From assembly GCA_964250225.1 (NCBI GenBank), contig CAXUEY010000001.1:1-64000 (forward strand): DNA of 64,000 nucleotides. Direction: 5' to 3'. A program made the position numbers and the translations under genes. A model generated the notes under the pieces. The model was not told the origin of the DNA. It did no database searches and worked only from the letters and a program-made list of their open reading frames with translations. Below are positions 8,987-18,069 of the stretch, piece after piece (the first letter of the stretch is position 1; the number at the start of each line of letters is the position of its first letter). The DNA is from Paraktedonobacter sp964250225. Its GTDB lineage: Bacteria > Chloroflexota > Ktedonobacteria > Ktedonobacterales > Ktedonobacteraceae.

Positions 8987-10387
8987 CTATTCAATTTCAT
9001 ATTTACGGATCAAATACCGCAATTGATCGACTTTCGCCAGACCAAGCAATTCGCTGGCTCGCGTGCGGTTATGTCTGGCGGTCTCCAGCGCCCAACGCAC
9101 CAGATGTTGCTCTACCTGGCTGAGCACTGCCTCCAACGCTACCTGACCGCTGGGTCGCAGGCTGAGCCACTGTTCCCAGGGGTCGATCTCACGCAGACTG
9201 GCGACATCAGTATGCCCGACGATTTCACGCGGCAGGTGAACCGGCAAGAGTTCCTCGCCGCTGCTCAAGATCATGGCGCGCTCGATTACATTCTTTAACT
9301 CGCGCACGTTGCCCGGCCACTGATACACCATCAAAAACCGCTGCGCCTCCGGGGAAATGCGCCGAATGCCGCGTCCTAACGAGCGGTTAAAGTCCTCCAG
9401 AAAGCGTGAGGCGAAGAGGAGAATATCGTCGGGCCGCTCGCGCAGTGGCGGCAGTTCGATACGCAGCACTGCCAGACGATAGAAGAGGTCGCTGCGAAAA
9501 AGGCCCTGCTTTAACGCGACCTCTAAATCACGATTGGTGGCCGCCAGTACGCGCACGTTGATCTTGACCTCTTTGTTGCCGCCCAGACGGTAGAATGAAC
9601 GCGTCTCCAGCACGCGCAACAATTTGGCCTGCATCTCCAGCGGCATTTCACCAATCTCATCCAGAAAGAGCGTGCCCCCGTCGGCCAGTTCGAGCAAGCC
9701 ACGTTTCTGCTTTTTCGCGTCGGTGAAGGCGTATTGCTCGTAACCAAATAATTCGCTCTCCAGCAAATTATTGGCAATTGAGGCGCAGTTGAGTGGGTGA
9801 AATGGCCCCTGAGCGCGTGGACTCTGCTCGTGAATAGCGTGCGCAACGACCTCTTTGCCGGTACCGCTCTCGCCGGTAATCAGCACAGAAGCGGTATCAC
9901 TGCGCGCCACGCGTGCCACAAGATCAAAGACCTCGCGCATACGCGTACTGTGGCCGATGAGATAATGAAAATGGTAGTTATCGCTCTTCTCACGCCGCAA
10001 CTGGCGCAACTCACGATACATGGCCCCCCTCTCCAGCGCGCGCTGCACCACCAGTAACAATTCCGTGAGATCAAAGCCTTTCATCAGGTAATCGGAGGCC
10101 CCCAACTTCATAGCCGAGACCGCCGTCTGCACATCGCCGTAAGCGGTCAGCATAATCACCGGCAAATCCGGCTCGGTTTTGCGCAGTTCCTCCAGGATCT
10201 CCAGTCCGCTCATCCCTGGTAAGCGCACATCAAGCAGGAGCAGATCGGGCGCGTTTTTCTGCAATTCGCGCAGGCCACTCTCGCCATCGGGCGCGGTATA
10301 GACTTCGTAGCCATGCTTGCCCAGATAACGCCCCAACTGGTGCGGCAGATGCGGCTCATCATCGATAATCAAAATACTCAAACCCAC
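8987..10387 (-). CDS. NtrC-family response regulator lacking the GAFTGA loop
   Basis: The order is receiver (phospho-acceptor Asp in LLLLDVRLPG), AAA+ domain and C-terminal Fis-type HTH. The AAA+ part has Walker A GESGTGKE, Walker B GTLFLDEIGEMP and sensor LAATNRDLE. The loop that normally reads GAFTGA and touches sigma54 reads YAFTDA (coding positions 9717-9734), and the receiver lysine is followed by Gly, not Pro. It may therefore act without sigma54. The frame extends to a GTG at 10411, but the GAG codons there are themselves a GGAGGAGGAGG ribosome site for the GTG at 10387, giving 466 aa. It follows the histidine kinase by about 120 bp in the same direction, so the two are a likely two-component pair. 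Confidence 0.85.
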   Translation of the reverse strand: MGLSILIIDDEPHLPHQLGRYLGKHGYEVYTAPDGESGLRELQKNAPDLLLLDVRLPGMSGLEILEELRKTEPDLPVIMLTAYGDVQTAVSAMKLGASDYLMKGFDLTELLLVVQRALERGAMYRELRQLRREKSDNYHFHYLIGHSTRMREVFDLVARVARSDTASVLITGESGTGKEVVAHAIHEQSPRAQGPFHPLNCASIANNLLESELFGYEQYAFTDAKKQKRGLLELADGGTLFLDEIGEMPLEMQAKLLRVLETRSFYRLGGNKEVKINVRVLAATNRDLEVALKQGLFRSDLFYRLAVLRIELPPLRERPDDILLFASRFLEDFNRSLGRGIRRISPEAQRFLMVYQWPGNVRELKNVIERAMILSSGEELLPVHLPREIVGHTDVASLREIDPWEQWLSLRPSGQVALEAVLSQVEQHLVRWALETARHNRTRASELLGLAKVDQLRYLIRKYEIE

Positions 10388-10507
10388 AGCGCTTTCTTCC
10401 TCCTCCTCCACTACAACCTGCTTTATCGCTTCTGCTTCTTATATAAATTGCTCGTATTTGTAATCTTTAGCCCCTATTATCTCTACCAATAGGGTGTTTT
10501 CACCTCA

Positions 10508-12814
10508 TTACTTCTCACTCACAGGCAAACGCACTGAAATCGTGGTGCCATATCCCAACTGGCTCTCGACCTGGATGGAGCCGTGGTGATCCTCGATGAG
10601 ACGGCGCGTGATAGGCAAGCCCAGCCCGATGCCATGTGCTTTGGTGGTGTAAAATGGCTGAAATATGTGTTCAAGTTCATCCTGCGCAATCCCGCTGCCC
10701 GTGTCGCTCACGCTGATCTCTACAAAGCTCTGTTGCTCCTGCTCGCTCACACATACACCGCTCTGCGTATACACTGGATCTTCTTCCGCGAGGAGCAGAC
10801 GCGCGAATTCCAGCAGTGGCGTTGCAGGTGGCCGCTTCTCAAGGAAATTTCTGATCTCGCGCGCAGGCGGGGAAAGCTGAACGAGCTGGCAGGAGATGGT
10901 GAGGATGCCACCGTCTGGCATGGACTGCAAGGCATTCAGAAAGAGATTTAGTAACACCTGTTCGATCTGGCCAGCATCAGCATAGACCGACGGCATTTCC
11001 TGGCGGACCAGATGGACACGCACACCATACTCGGCACATTGTGGCTGGAGCACACGCAGGATGCGCTCGCTCATGGACAGCAAGTCGCATTCAACCAGGT
11101 GCAGGTGGCGTGGACGCGCGAAGAGGAGCAGATCACGCACAATACTATCCAGGCGCTCAACCTCTTTCAGCACAACTGTGACAGCTTCTCGCGTGTCCTC
11201 ATCGGCCTGGAGCGCGGGATTGTGCTCCAGGTCATCCAACATCATCTGCATAGAGGTTTTGATCGAGGCCAGCGGGTTGCGCACCTCGTGGGCCACGCTG
11301 GCCGACATTTTACCGAGCGAGGCCAGGCGGTCTAATCGCCGCTTCTCCTCCTCCAGGTGGCGCATACTCGTCACGTCGGCGAAAGTCGCCAGCACGCCCA
11401 TTTGCTGTCCCCGGTCATCGTGCAGGGGGGCCAGCGTCACATCCAGAGCAACCTCCTGGCCCTGACGCCCGCTGGTCAGCAGGTTTTCATGCTGCGGCTG
11501 CCCATTCTGCAAGACGCGCTCCAGATCGCGCAGATCAAGAAATTTGCGCGCGGCCTGACCCAGAACCTCCAGCGGATGGTAGCCCAGCACGGACTCCGCA
11601 GCCCGGTTAAAGGTGGTGATCTGCCCATGCATATCGATGGTAATCAGTCCACTGGGAATGCTCTCCAGGATCAACTCCTTGAGCCGCTGGTCATCCAGCA
11701 CCTGGCGCAGCAGGCGCCGGGCCTCGTTGCGCGCCTCAACTACCTCTTCCATCAGCGCGATGTTCTCCAGCACGGCACTGACCTGGTTGGCGAGAATCTG
11801 CAAGAGAACCAGTTCGGCGCGGCGCAGTTTCCAGGGCTTGCGATACGCCCCAACGATCACGCCAAACACCTGAATGCCCTGTTCTTCGCCGGAGCGCGGT
11901 AGTTGCCAGGCCAGAGCAGAGCCATCCCCACGCGAGGGAAGCTGCTCAGCGTTTCCAGCCAGAGGCAGAGCAAAGAAGGTCATAATCTCTCCTGGAAGGG
12001 TGGCCATCAAATCATCGGCCCGCGCCTCGCCCGCGCGTTCCAGCACCAGAGGAGTATATTGCCCATCGCTCTGCCAGCGTTGGAGCAGCAAGGTATACAA
12101 CTCAGAAGATAACCAGTTCGGCATTGGCGCAGTGGAGTCAGCCATGAGCACTGCACACAGATCGGCGTTGGAGATCTCTCTAGCGCGCTGGAGCACGATC
12201 CGCTGTACACGCGAGCGTTCGCGCAGCGAGCAGTTCATCTGGCTGCTGATGCCATTGAGCAGGGAAAGCTCGTGGATGCGCTCCCGGTCGCGTTCGAGCA
12301 AGCGCGTGTTCTCCAGCAACATCGCCACCACATTTGCGACCACACCCACTAGCGGGATCTCCGCGAGCGACCAGTGCGCCTCATACGGCTCTGCACCTGT
12401 CTCGTCAGGTAGCCCACGCAGGGCGCTGAGCACCCCAATAGCCCGTTGACGATAGATCAGGGGCGTGCATACCAGCGCGCGTTCGATACCATCCTGCTCG
12501 ACGACACAGGCGCGCCGTGTCCGCCAGGCCTGGGCTTCGGGCAATTCACCCTGAATCTCGATAGGATTGATATGAGCCACCGCCAGCAGGGTTGCGGACC
12601 AGCCGGGCTGATTGGCAAAGCTGCCAGAGGCGAATTGCAACGTCTCGTCCACATGCTGATAGAGTAAGACACAGCGGCAGTGCAAGAGGCTGGCCAACCG
12701 CTGCGGCAACGTATCGCGCAGGGTACCATAGTCGGCCACCGCGCTGAACTCATCCAGCAATGTAGCCAGAAGCGCGGCTACATCAAGGAGTCTGGCATCA
12801 TTCTCCACTTCCAT
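10508..12814 (-). CDS. Soluble GAF/PAS sensor histidine kinase
   Basis: This 768-aa kinase has two GAF-like regions (about residues 15-165 and 190-370), a PAS domain (about 390-500, with FNRAAESVLGY), a HisKA H-box (ASVAHEVRNPLASIK) and a HATPase_c domain with NLFLNALQSMP (N box), DTGSGIAQDE (G1) and GIGLGLPI (G2). No membrane segment is visible, so it probably senses a cytoplasmic signal. The start at 12814 follows GAGGAAGAGGTGAGG; the longer frame adds 20 residues without support. The NtrC-like regulator lies downstream in the same direction. An AT-rich TATAGT box in the upstream 100 bp could be its -10. Confidence 0.9.
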   Translation of the reverse strand: MEVENDARLLDVAALLATLLDEFSAVADYGTLRDTLPQRLASLLHCRCVLLYQHVDETLQFASGSFANQPGWSATLLAVAHINPIEIQGELPEAQAWRTRRACVVEQDGIERALVCTPLIYRQRAIGVLSALRGLPDETGAEPYEAHWSLAEIPLVGVVANVVAMLLENTRLLERDRERIHELSLLNGISSQMNCSLRERSRVQRIVLQRAREISNADLCAVLMADSTAPMPNWLSSELYTLLLQRWQSDGQYTPLVLERAGEARADDLMATLPGEIMTFFALPLAGNAEQLPSRGDGSALAWQLPRSGEEQGIQVFGVIVGAYRKPWKLRRAELVLLQILANQVSAVLENIALMEEVVEARNEARRLLRQVLDDQRLKELILESIPSGLITIDMHGQITTFNRAAESVLGYHPLEVLGQAARKFLDLRDLERVLQNGQPQHENLLTSGRQGQEVALDVTLAPLHDDRGQQMGVLATFADVTSMRHLEEEKRRLDRLASLGKMSASVAHEVRNPLASIKTSMQMMLDDLEHNPALQADEDTREAVTVVLKEVERLDSIVRDLLLFARPRHLHLVECDLLSMSERILRVLQPQCAEYGVRVHLVRQEMPSVYADAGQIEQVLLNLFLNALQSMPDGGILTISCQLVQLSPPAREIRNFLEKRPPATPLLEFARLLLAEEDPVYTQSGVCVSEQEQQSFVEISVSDTGSGIAQDELEHIFQPFYTTKAHGIGLGLPITRRLIEDHHGSIQVESQLGYGTTISVRLPVSEK

Positions 12815-13164
12815 CCTCACCTCTTCCTCAGCAAGCAGATTTTTTTCCGGGCAGATAGCAAAAAGCATCCACACCCATATAGGCTTTTCTTGAGACGTAC
12901 CTAACTATAGCATGCTCTGCTCCATTTTGCATGCTGAGCAGTAGAAAACGCATGAGCATGAGAGATGTGCGGCTTGCAGGAGTCAGTGTGGAAATGGTAC
13001 GCTTCTATACAGTAGTTAGCGCGACTACAATTTGAGGCCGTTGAGATGCAAATCACGCGGAAGCATCCTCACTCATACATGTGAGTTGGTGTCACCACGC
13101 AAAGGGAGATCGCTTCCGCCCCCCCTTGCATGTAGCGGCGCCCCTCGCGTGCGCCGACGCTCAG
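12815..13164. other. Intergenic region, no gene seen
   Basis: This 350-bp stretch holds the upstream region of the leftward histidine kinase and the downstream region of the leftward helicase. A small dyad, ACTCATACATGTGAGT, sits near 13070-13085. A GC-rich segment at 13118-13155 may fold as a helicase terminator, but pairing is imperfect and no U-tract follows. Confidence 0.4.
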
Positions 13165-14871
13165 CTAATGACGAGCCGAACGCTTTGAAGACGCGGCCCG
13201 CCGCGTCGGAGTAGACGAGGCAGCTCGAAACTTGCGTTTGAGCGGCTGGTGCTGGCCCTCTATATCGACATCCACCTGGGCGTTGCGCCTGGCCGCTGGC
13301 CTGCCGAATCTGGTTGCTTTCCCTGCCACACGCCTGCCACTTCTCGGCTGGTCAGCAGAGAAGCGCTGGCGTTCTGAGCGCCACCCGGTCGCTTCGTCGG
13401 CCACGTTCTCGCGCTGGCGTCGTTGAAAGTCCGATGTGACCTGGCTAGCACGCTTTGACGGGACAACGTTGACCCGCTCCTGAGAGGTATCGAACTGCTT
13501 GTGGCTACGCGTGGGCGCCTGCTCATGCTGCTGTTTCTCAACGAACTGTTGGCGTTTCCTCACCTGAGCCACTGGTTTATCCTCAAGGGTCGGCCTCTGC
13601 CTCTTCTCCTGAACAAATGGCTTCTCTTCGCGCGCTGGCATCTGTTCACGCTCTGCCGCGAATTGTTTGCGCCGACGCTCTGGCCGCGCCTGGCTCAACT
13701 CCTCGTGTGCCTGCGTTTCCTCAACCACCTGCGTTGCCAGTGGGAGGCTCGTCAAGGCATCCTCGTGCAGGGTGAGTTTCTGCAAAGTAACTCTCTGCCC
13801 CAGGTTGCGCGCCATATGCCGCCATTTGGGGAGATCCGCGGGAGCCAGTAGCGTGATCGCCTTGCCCTCGCGCCCCATTCTGCCTGTACGACCAATGCGG
13901 TGCGTGAACAGCTCGCTCGATTCCGGCAGCTCGTAGTTGATGACCTGGTAGATCCCCTGAATATCCAGTCCACGCGCGGCGACGTTGGTGGCAAGCAGCG
14001 TCTGGAGATGGCCGCGTCGAAAGGCGCCGAGCACCTCTTCACGGGCGCGCTGGCTCTTGTTGCCATGCAAGGTTCCCACAGTAAAACCCAGCCTGCCAAG
14101 CTGTTTGCCTAAACGCTCAACACCATATTTGGTGCGGCCAAAAATGAGCGTGCTCTCGCCTTGCGCGGACCGCAGCAGGGTATAGAGCGCAGCCATTTTC
14201 TGGTCATGCGGCACCTGGTACGCGATCTGTTCAATGCTACTATGTTCTGCCGGGGTAATCTCAATCTTCACCGGCTGCTTGAGAAACTTTTTCTCCAGCT
14301 TTGCAACCCACTCCGGTATGGTCGCGGAGAAAAGCGCCATCTGGCGCGTATCGGGAGTGGTGGTCAGAATATCTTCAATGACCGGTGCGAAACCACTATC
14401 GAGCATCTGGTCGGCCTCGTCCAGCACGCACATGCGCAACTGACTGAGCTTCAGACTGCCGCGCTCAAGATGGTCCTTCACGCGTCCGGGGGTGCCGATG
14501 ACGATCTGCGCACCATAACGCAGCGCTGAAAGCTGACTACCATAGGGGCGCCCGCCTACCAGCAGCGCCATCGTGAGCCGCCGACTGGTCGCCAGCTTGC
14601 TCAGCACCACGCTGACCTGCATGGCCAGTTCGCGCGTGGGTACCAGAACCAGCGCCTGTACCGCCCGTTCTTTCTGAGCAACTCGTTCCACCAGGGGAAT
14701 ACCATAGGCGAGCGTCTTACCCGATCCTGTGGCTGATTGCCCCACCAGATCATGTCCGGCGAGCAGCGCGGGAATAGCCTCGATCTGAATGGGAGTCGGC
14801 TCTGTAATAGCAATGTCAGTCAGCACCGCATAGGTCGCGGGCAATAGAGAAAAGTCGTAAAAAGAAGGCAT
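13165..14871 (-). CDS. DEAD-box ATP-dependent RNA helicase
   Basis: This 568-aa DEAD-box helicase has all core motifs: Q motif (EPTPIQIEAIP), motif I ATGSGKT, Ia PTRELAMQ, Ib TPGR, II DEAD, III SAT, and VI HRIGRTGR. The core ends near residue 370. The remaining 200 residues are Gln/Arg/Lys/Glu-rich, low in hydrophobics and probably disordered, a common RNA-binding tail in RhlE/CshA-type enzymes. The ATG at 14871 (MPSFYDFSLL) follows AAAGG. The longer frame adds 17 residues with no ribosome site. Likely roles are RNA unwinding in ribosome assembly or mRNA decay; the specific role is not determinable. Confidence 0.92.
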   Translation of the reverse strand: MPSFYDFSLLPATYAVLTDIAITEPTPIQIEAIPALLAGHDLVGQSATGSGKTLAYGIPLVERVAQKERAVQALVLVPTRELAMQVSVVLSKLATSRRLTMALLVGGRPYGSQLSALRYGAQIVIGTPGRVKDHLERGSLKLSQLRMCVLDEADQMLDSGFAPVIEDILTTTPDTRQMALFSATIPEWVAKLEKKFLKQPVKIEITPAEHSSIEQIAYQVPHDQKMAALYTLLRSAQGESTLIFGRTKYGVERLGKQLGRLGFTVGTLHGNKSQRAREEVLGAFRRGHLQTLLATNVAARGLDIQGIYQVINYELPESSELFTHRIGRTGRMGREGKAITLLAPADLPKWRHMARNLGQRVTLQKLTLHEDALTSLPLATQVVEETQAHEELSQARPERRRKQFAAEREQMPAREEKPFVQEKRQRPTLEDKPVAQVRKRQQFVEKQQHEQAPTRSHKQFDTSQERVNVVPSKRASQVTSDFQRRQRENVADEATGWRSERQRFSADQPRSGRRVAGKATRFGRPAARRNAQVDVDIEGQHQPLKRKFRAASSTPTRRAASSKRSARH

Positions 14872-15178
14872 GAAAAATCCTTTCGGCCAATACACCTGTG
14901 CAGGCGCGGTACAGCTCCCCACGGAAAAATACCGGCAGGGAGTACCAGGAGCAGGCCGTAGGATACGGGAGCAATGCTGCTAACTGATATCGGATACGAA
15001 CATGTATGCAAAAGAAGAGAGTAGTCTAGAGAGGATTGCTCAGCGCCCTATAGCGTCTTTCGCGAGGAATAGAAAAGGCAAGCGGCCCTTCCATCCCGTG
15101 CAAACAGTCGTGACTTCCACAGTGTACCTCAACAAAATTGATAAGTCAAGCTCAACAGTATTGAGGACCTCAAAGCAT
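14872..15178. other. Divergent upstream region of helicase and MerR genes
   Basis: There is no convincing ORF. It holds the leader of the leftward helicase and, towards the right, several CCTCAA/TTGAGG words (about 15127-15172) in front of the MerR promoter that could be further regulator contacts. I see no riboswitch-like fold I can name. Confidence 0.35.
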
Positions 15179-15212
15179 AACTTTGACGTTGACGTTAAAG
15201 TTATGGTATACT
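15179..15212 (+). promoter_or_regulatory. MerR-type promoter with overlapping dyad operator
   Basis: The -35 box TTGACG (15183-15188) and the -10 box TATACT (15207-15212) are 18 bp apart. Overlapping the -35 and the spacer is a dyad, AACTTTGACGT (15179-15189) and ACGTTAAAGTT (15192-15202), matching at 10 of 11 positions. MerR-family activators bind such dyads between the boxes and untwist an over-long spacer. The gene directly downstream encodes a MerR protein, so autoregulation of this run is likely. Confidence 0.7.
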
Positions 15213-15261
15213 TAAATATATCGCCGAGGAAATTTTATTCACTCGACCTGGAGGAACAGTT

Positions 15262-15750
15262 ATGGAGATAGAAAACGGCGCAATACTCACGGAAGCTGGT
15301 GTGCCTTCGTTTTCGATTGAACAGGTGGCGGCGCAGACAAACCTGACGAAACGCACCCTGCGCTACTATGAAGAAGTCGGACTGCTTCCTCCCACTGGAC
15401 GCACTGAAGGCAATTATCGCCGCTATAGCCAGGAGGACATCCAGCGCCTGGAGCGCATCAAAAATTTGCGCGACCTGCTGGGCTTTTCTCTGGCAGATAT
15501 CCGCGAGATTTTGCAGGTGGAGGACGAACGCGATCAGATCAAGGTGGCCTATCTCCAGGAAACAGAAGTAGCAGCGAAAATTCAGCAGTTAGATCGCGTT
15601 GACGAACTTATACGCCATCAATTAGAACTTATTGAACAAAAAATTGCGGGTCTGGAGCAGATGCGCTCAAAACTGCTGCTCAGCCTTGAGAAGCATGAGC
15701 GCAAACGCCACGACCTGCAACATACGATAAATATAGCGGAAAACTTGTAG
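15262..15750 (+). CDS. MerR-family transcriptional regulator
   Basis: This 162-aa protein has an N-terminal winged HTH (FSIEQVAAQTNLTKRTLRYY, then EEVGLLPP), the second wing region YSQEDIQRLERI, and a long C-terminal coiled coil (about residues 95-150) for dimerisation. It lacks a large effector domain and metal-binding cysteines, which argues for an organic ligand over a metal. TGGAGGAACAGTT precedes the ATG. The MFS exporter follows 60 bp downstream, a typical drug-sensing MerR/efflux arrangement. Confidence 0.88.
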   Translation: MEIENGAILTEAGVPSFSIEQVAAQTNLTKRTLRYYEEVGLLPPTGRTEGNYRRYSQEDIQRLERIKNLRDLLGFSLADIREILQVEDERDQIKVAYLQETEVAAKIQQLDRVDELIRHQLELIEQKIAGLEQMRSKLLLSLEKHERKRHDLQHTINIAENL

Positions 15751-15810
15751 TGAAGATGAAAGTATATCAGAAAATTTGTAGTGAAAAACCACAATGGATT
15801 GGATGGCTGA

Positions 15811-17220
15811 ATGAAAACTCTTTTTTCCCGACCTCAGGATCAGGCCGATCTTGAGAGCATTGCACAGCAGGAAGCTGCTTTTCCTGTGCAAGAAGCGGAG
15901 CAACTCTTGCCTGAGGCGCAGGAGCAACGAGAAGCTCCCGCAGTGGCAGTGGCGGGACCGCAGCAGGCAAAGGGGCTGCTGCGCGCGTTTGTCGCTTTGC
16001 GGCATCGTAATTATCGTCTCTTCTGGTTTGGGCAAATGGTCTCGCTGATTGGCACCTGGATGCAGACAATTGGGCAGGCCTGGCTAGTGCTGACCCTCAC
16101 TCATAGCCCCTGGCAGCTCGGCCTGGTAGGGGCGCTGCAATTCTTGCCGGTGCTGCTCTTCTCGATCTTCGGCGGCGTATTTGCAGATCGCTGGCCCAAA
16201 CGTCGCGTGTTACTCTTCACCCAATCAGCAGCGATGATCCAGGCATTTATCCTCTGGGGACTGATCGCAAGCGGCACGATCCAACTCTGGCATATCTACG
16301 TGCTGGCACTGATGCTGGGTCTGACAAACTGCCTGGATATGCCCACACGCCAGGCGTTTGTAGTGGAACTGGCGGGACGCGAGGATCTACCCAATGCGGT
16401 GGCGCTGAACTCCTCGCTTTTCAACCTGGCGCGTATCGTTGGCCCCGGCATCGGCGGCCTGATTATCGCGGCCAGCAGCGTGACCGTCCTCTTCCTGCTC
16501 AACGGTCTGAGTTTTATCGCAGTGCTCATTGGTCTGGCGCTGATTAATGTCCACGAACTGCACGCGCAGGCCACGAAACTTATGAAACAGGGCGCGCAAC
16601 AGAAGACATGGCAGAGTTTGCGCGAGGGCATTAGCTATGTCAGGCATACCCCGTCGATACTACTGGTGATCGTTGTCATTGGGCTGATCTCGCTCTTTGG
16701 CATCAATTTCAACGTAGTGTTGCCCTTATTCGCCACGGACGTGCTGCACTCTGGCGCGACGGGCTTTGGCTTTCTCTCGTCAGCATTCGGTCTCGGCTCG
16801 CTGATCTCAGCGCTGTGGCTGGCCTGGGGCAATCAGGGACCCAATATCCGCCGCTTGCTGCTGGGTGCGCTGGTCTTCTGTGTGCTACTGGCGTGCTTTG
16901 CCGTCTCGCCGATCTATCCCCTGTCGTTGGTGCTGATCGCGGCAGTCGGTTTCGCGCAGATTGCCTTTACCGCGCTGGCCAACACGACCCTACAAACAGT
17001 TGCGCCTGACCATCTACGTGGACGTGTGATGAGCGTGTATATGCTCTTCTTTGCCGGGAGCGTGCCGCTAGGCAATTTACTGGTCGGCTGGCTCTCCAGC
17101 ATCTCTGGCGCTTCCCTTGCTCTGCTCATTTGTGCTATCCTGAGCTTGATCATCGCAGTCACAGCGTGGCTATTGCGCAAACCAGCGGAGAAAGACCTTG
17201 CAGAAACAGCGCTCTTCTAA
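15811..17220 (+). CDS. MFS transporter (MFS_3/EntS-like exporter)
   Basis: This 469-aa protein begins with a charged cytoplasmic extension of about 60 residues and then has about 12 hydrophobic segments in two halves. The loop DRWPKRRVLL between helices two and three matches the MFS A-motif, and FWFGQMVSLIGTWMQ at the first helix is typical of the MFS_3 exporters. Substrates of this group include siderophores and drugs; none can be assigned. It sits behind the MerR regulator, and the next gene begins inside its last codons, so the genes are probably co-transcribed. Confidence 0.88.
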   Translation: MKTLFSRPQDQADLESIAQQEAAFPVQEAEQLLPEAQEQREAPAVAVAGPQQAKGLLRAFVALRHRNYRLFWFGQMVSLIGTWMQTIGQAWLVLTLTHSPWQLGLVGALQFLPVLLFSIFGGVFADRWPKRRVLLFTQSAAMIQAFILWGLIASGTIQLWHIYVLALMLGLTNCLDMPTRQAFVVELAGREDLPNAVALNSSLFNLARIVGPGIGGLIIAASSVTVLFLLNGLSFIAVLIGLALINVHELHAQATKLMKQGAQQKTWQSLREGISYVRHTPSILLVIVVIGLISLFGINFNVVLPLFATDVLHSGATGFGFLSSAFGLGSLISALWLAWGNQGPNIRRLLLGALVFCVLLACFAVSPIYPLSLVLIAAVGFAQIAFTALANTTLQTVAPDHLRGRVMSVYMLFFAGSVPLGNLLVGWLSSISGASLALLICAILSLIIAVTAWLLRKPAEKDLAETALF

Positions 17221-17989
17221 GCAGAACTGGCGCATTATCCCGCTCACATCTGCCGAACAGCACGTCCATATCGAACGAAGTGAACAACTTTTAGCCGATG
17301 CAGCACCGGGGACCACTCCGGTGCTGTACTGGTCTCAGGCCTGCCCACAGGGAGTGGTGCTGGGCTTTTCACAAAAAGAGGCTATCCTCAATCCCCAGAC
17401 TCTGGCCGACGCGCCCCTGCCGGTGTATCATCGGCGCGCGGGAGGCACGGCGGTACTGGTGGGAACACATCTGCTGGCCCTGGATGCCATCCTACCAGCG
17501 GGCCATCCCCTGGTCCTCCCCGACGTGGTTGAGTCGTATCGCTGGTTCGGCGCAACCTGGGTCCGGGCGCTCCGCCTGCTGGGGGTTGAAACCCGCGTGG
17601 TACCACCCGACGAGGCGCACGCCCAACGCACCCTGGCCAGACAGGAGGCACTGCGCGCCCGCGAGTCCATCTTGCGACGGGCCTGTTACGCCTCGAATTC
17701 CCCATATGAAGTGGTGGTGGGAGAGCGCAAAATAGTGGGCCTGGATATGATTCGCCGCCGCAATGGGAGCCTCTTGCAGGCTGGTGTCCTCTTGAACTGG
17801 GAAAGCGAGCATCTGGCCCGACTGCTCGGACACACCCCAGCAGAACAGGAACTGTTGCGCCGCGAACTCCCCCGGCGCGCAGTCGGACTGGACGAACTGG
17901 CCCAACGCACCATCGCACCCCAGCAAGTGATCCAGGCCTTTGAGAGAGCGCTGCTCGCGTGTAATGCTGAATGTCCCGGTACAGAATAA
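17198..17989 (+). CDS. Lipoate-protein ligase A / octanoyltransferase-like protein
   Basis: This 263-aa protein matches the BPL/LPL catalytic fold. It has the RRAGGTAVLVGTHLLALDAI segment that corresponds to the RRxxGG lipoyl-pocket loop, and KIVGLDMIRRRNGSLLQAGV, where the lysine of K-I-x-G is the catalytic position in LplA. The start is a TTG at 17198 with GGAG 7 nt upstream; the gene overlaps the MFS stop by 23 bp. Enzymes of this family attach lipoyl or octanoyl groups to E2 and GcvH proteins. The association with an exporter is unexpected. Function beyond the fold is inferred. Confidence 0.72.
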   Translation: MQKQRSSKQNWRIIPLTSAEQHVHIERSEQLLADAAPGTTPVLYWSQACPQGVVLGFSQKEAILNPQTLADAPLPVYHRRAGGTAVLVGTHLLALDAILPAGHPLVLPDVVESYRWFGATWVRALRLLGVETRVVPPDEAHAQRTLARQEALRARESILRRACYASNSPYEVVVGERKIVGLDMIRRRNGSLLQAGVLLNWESEHLARLLGHTPAEQELLRRELPRRAVGLDELAQRTIAPQQVIQAFERALLACNAECPGTE

Positions 17990-18069
17990 AACAACCCGCT
18001 CACCTGTTCTCTTCAATAGAGAGGCAGAGTTCGCTCTGTCTTATTCCCGTGAGAGAAAGGTTTTTCCAA

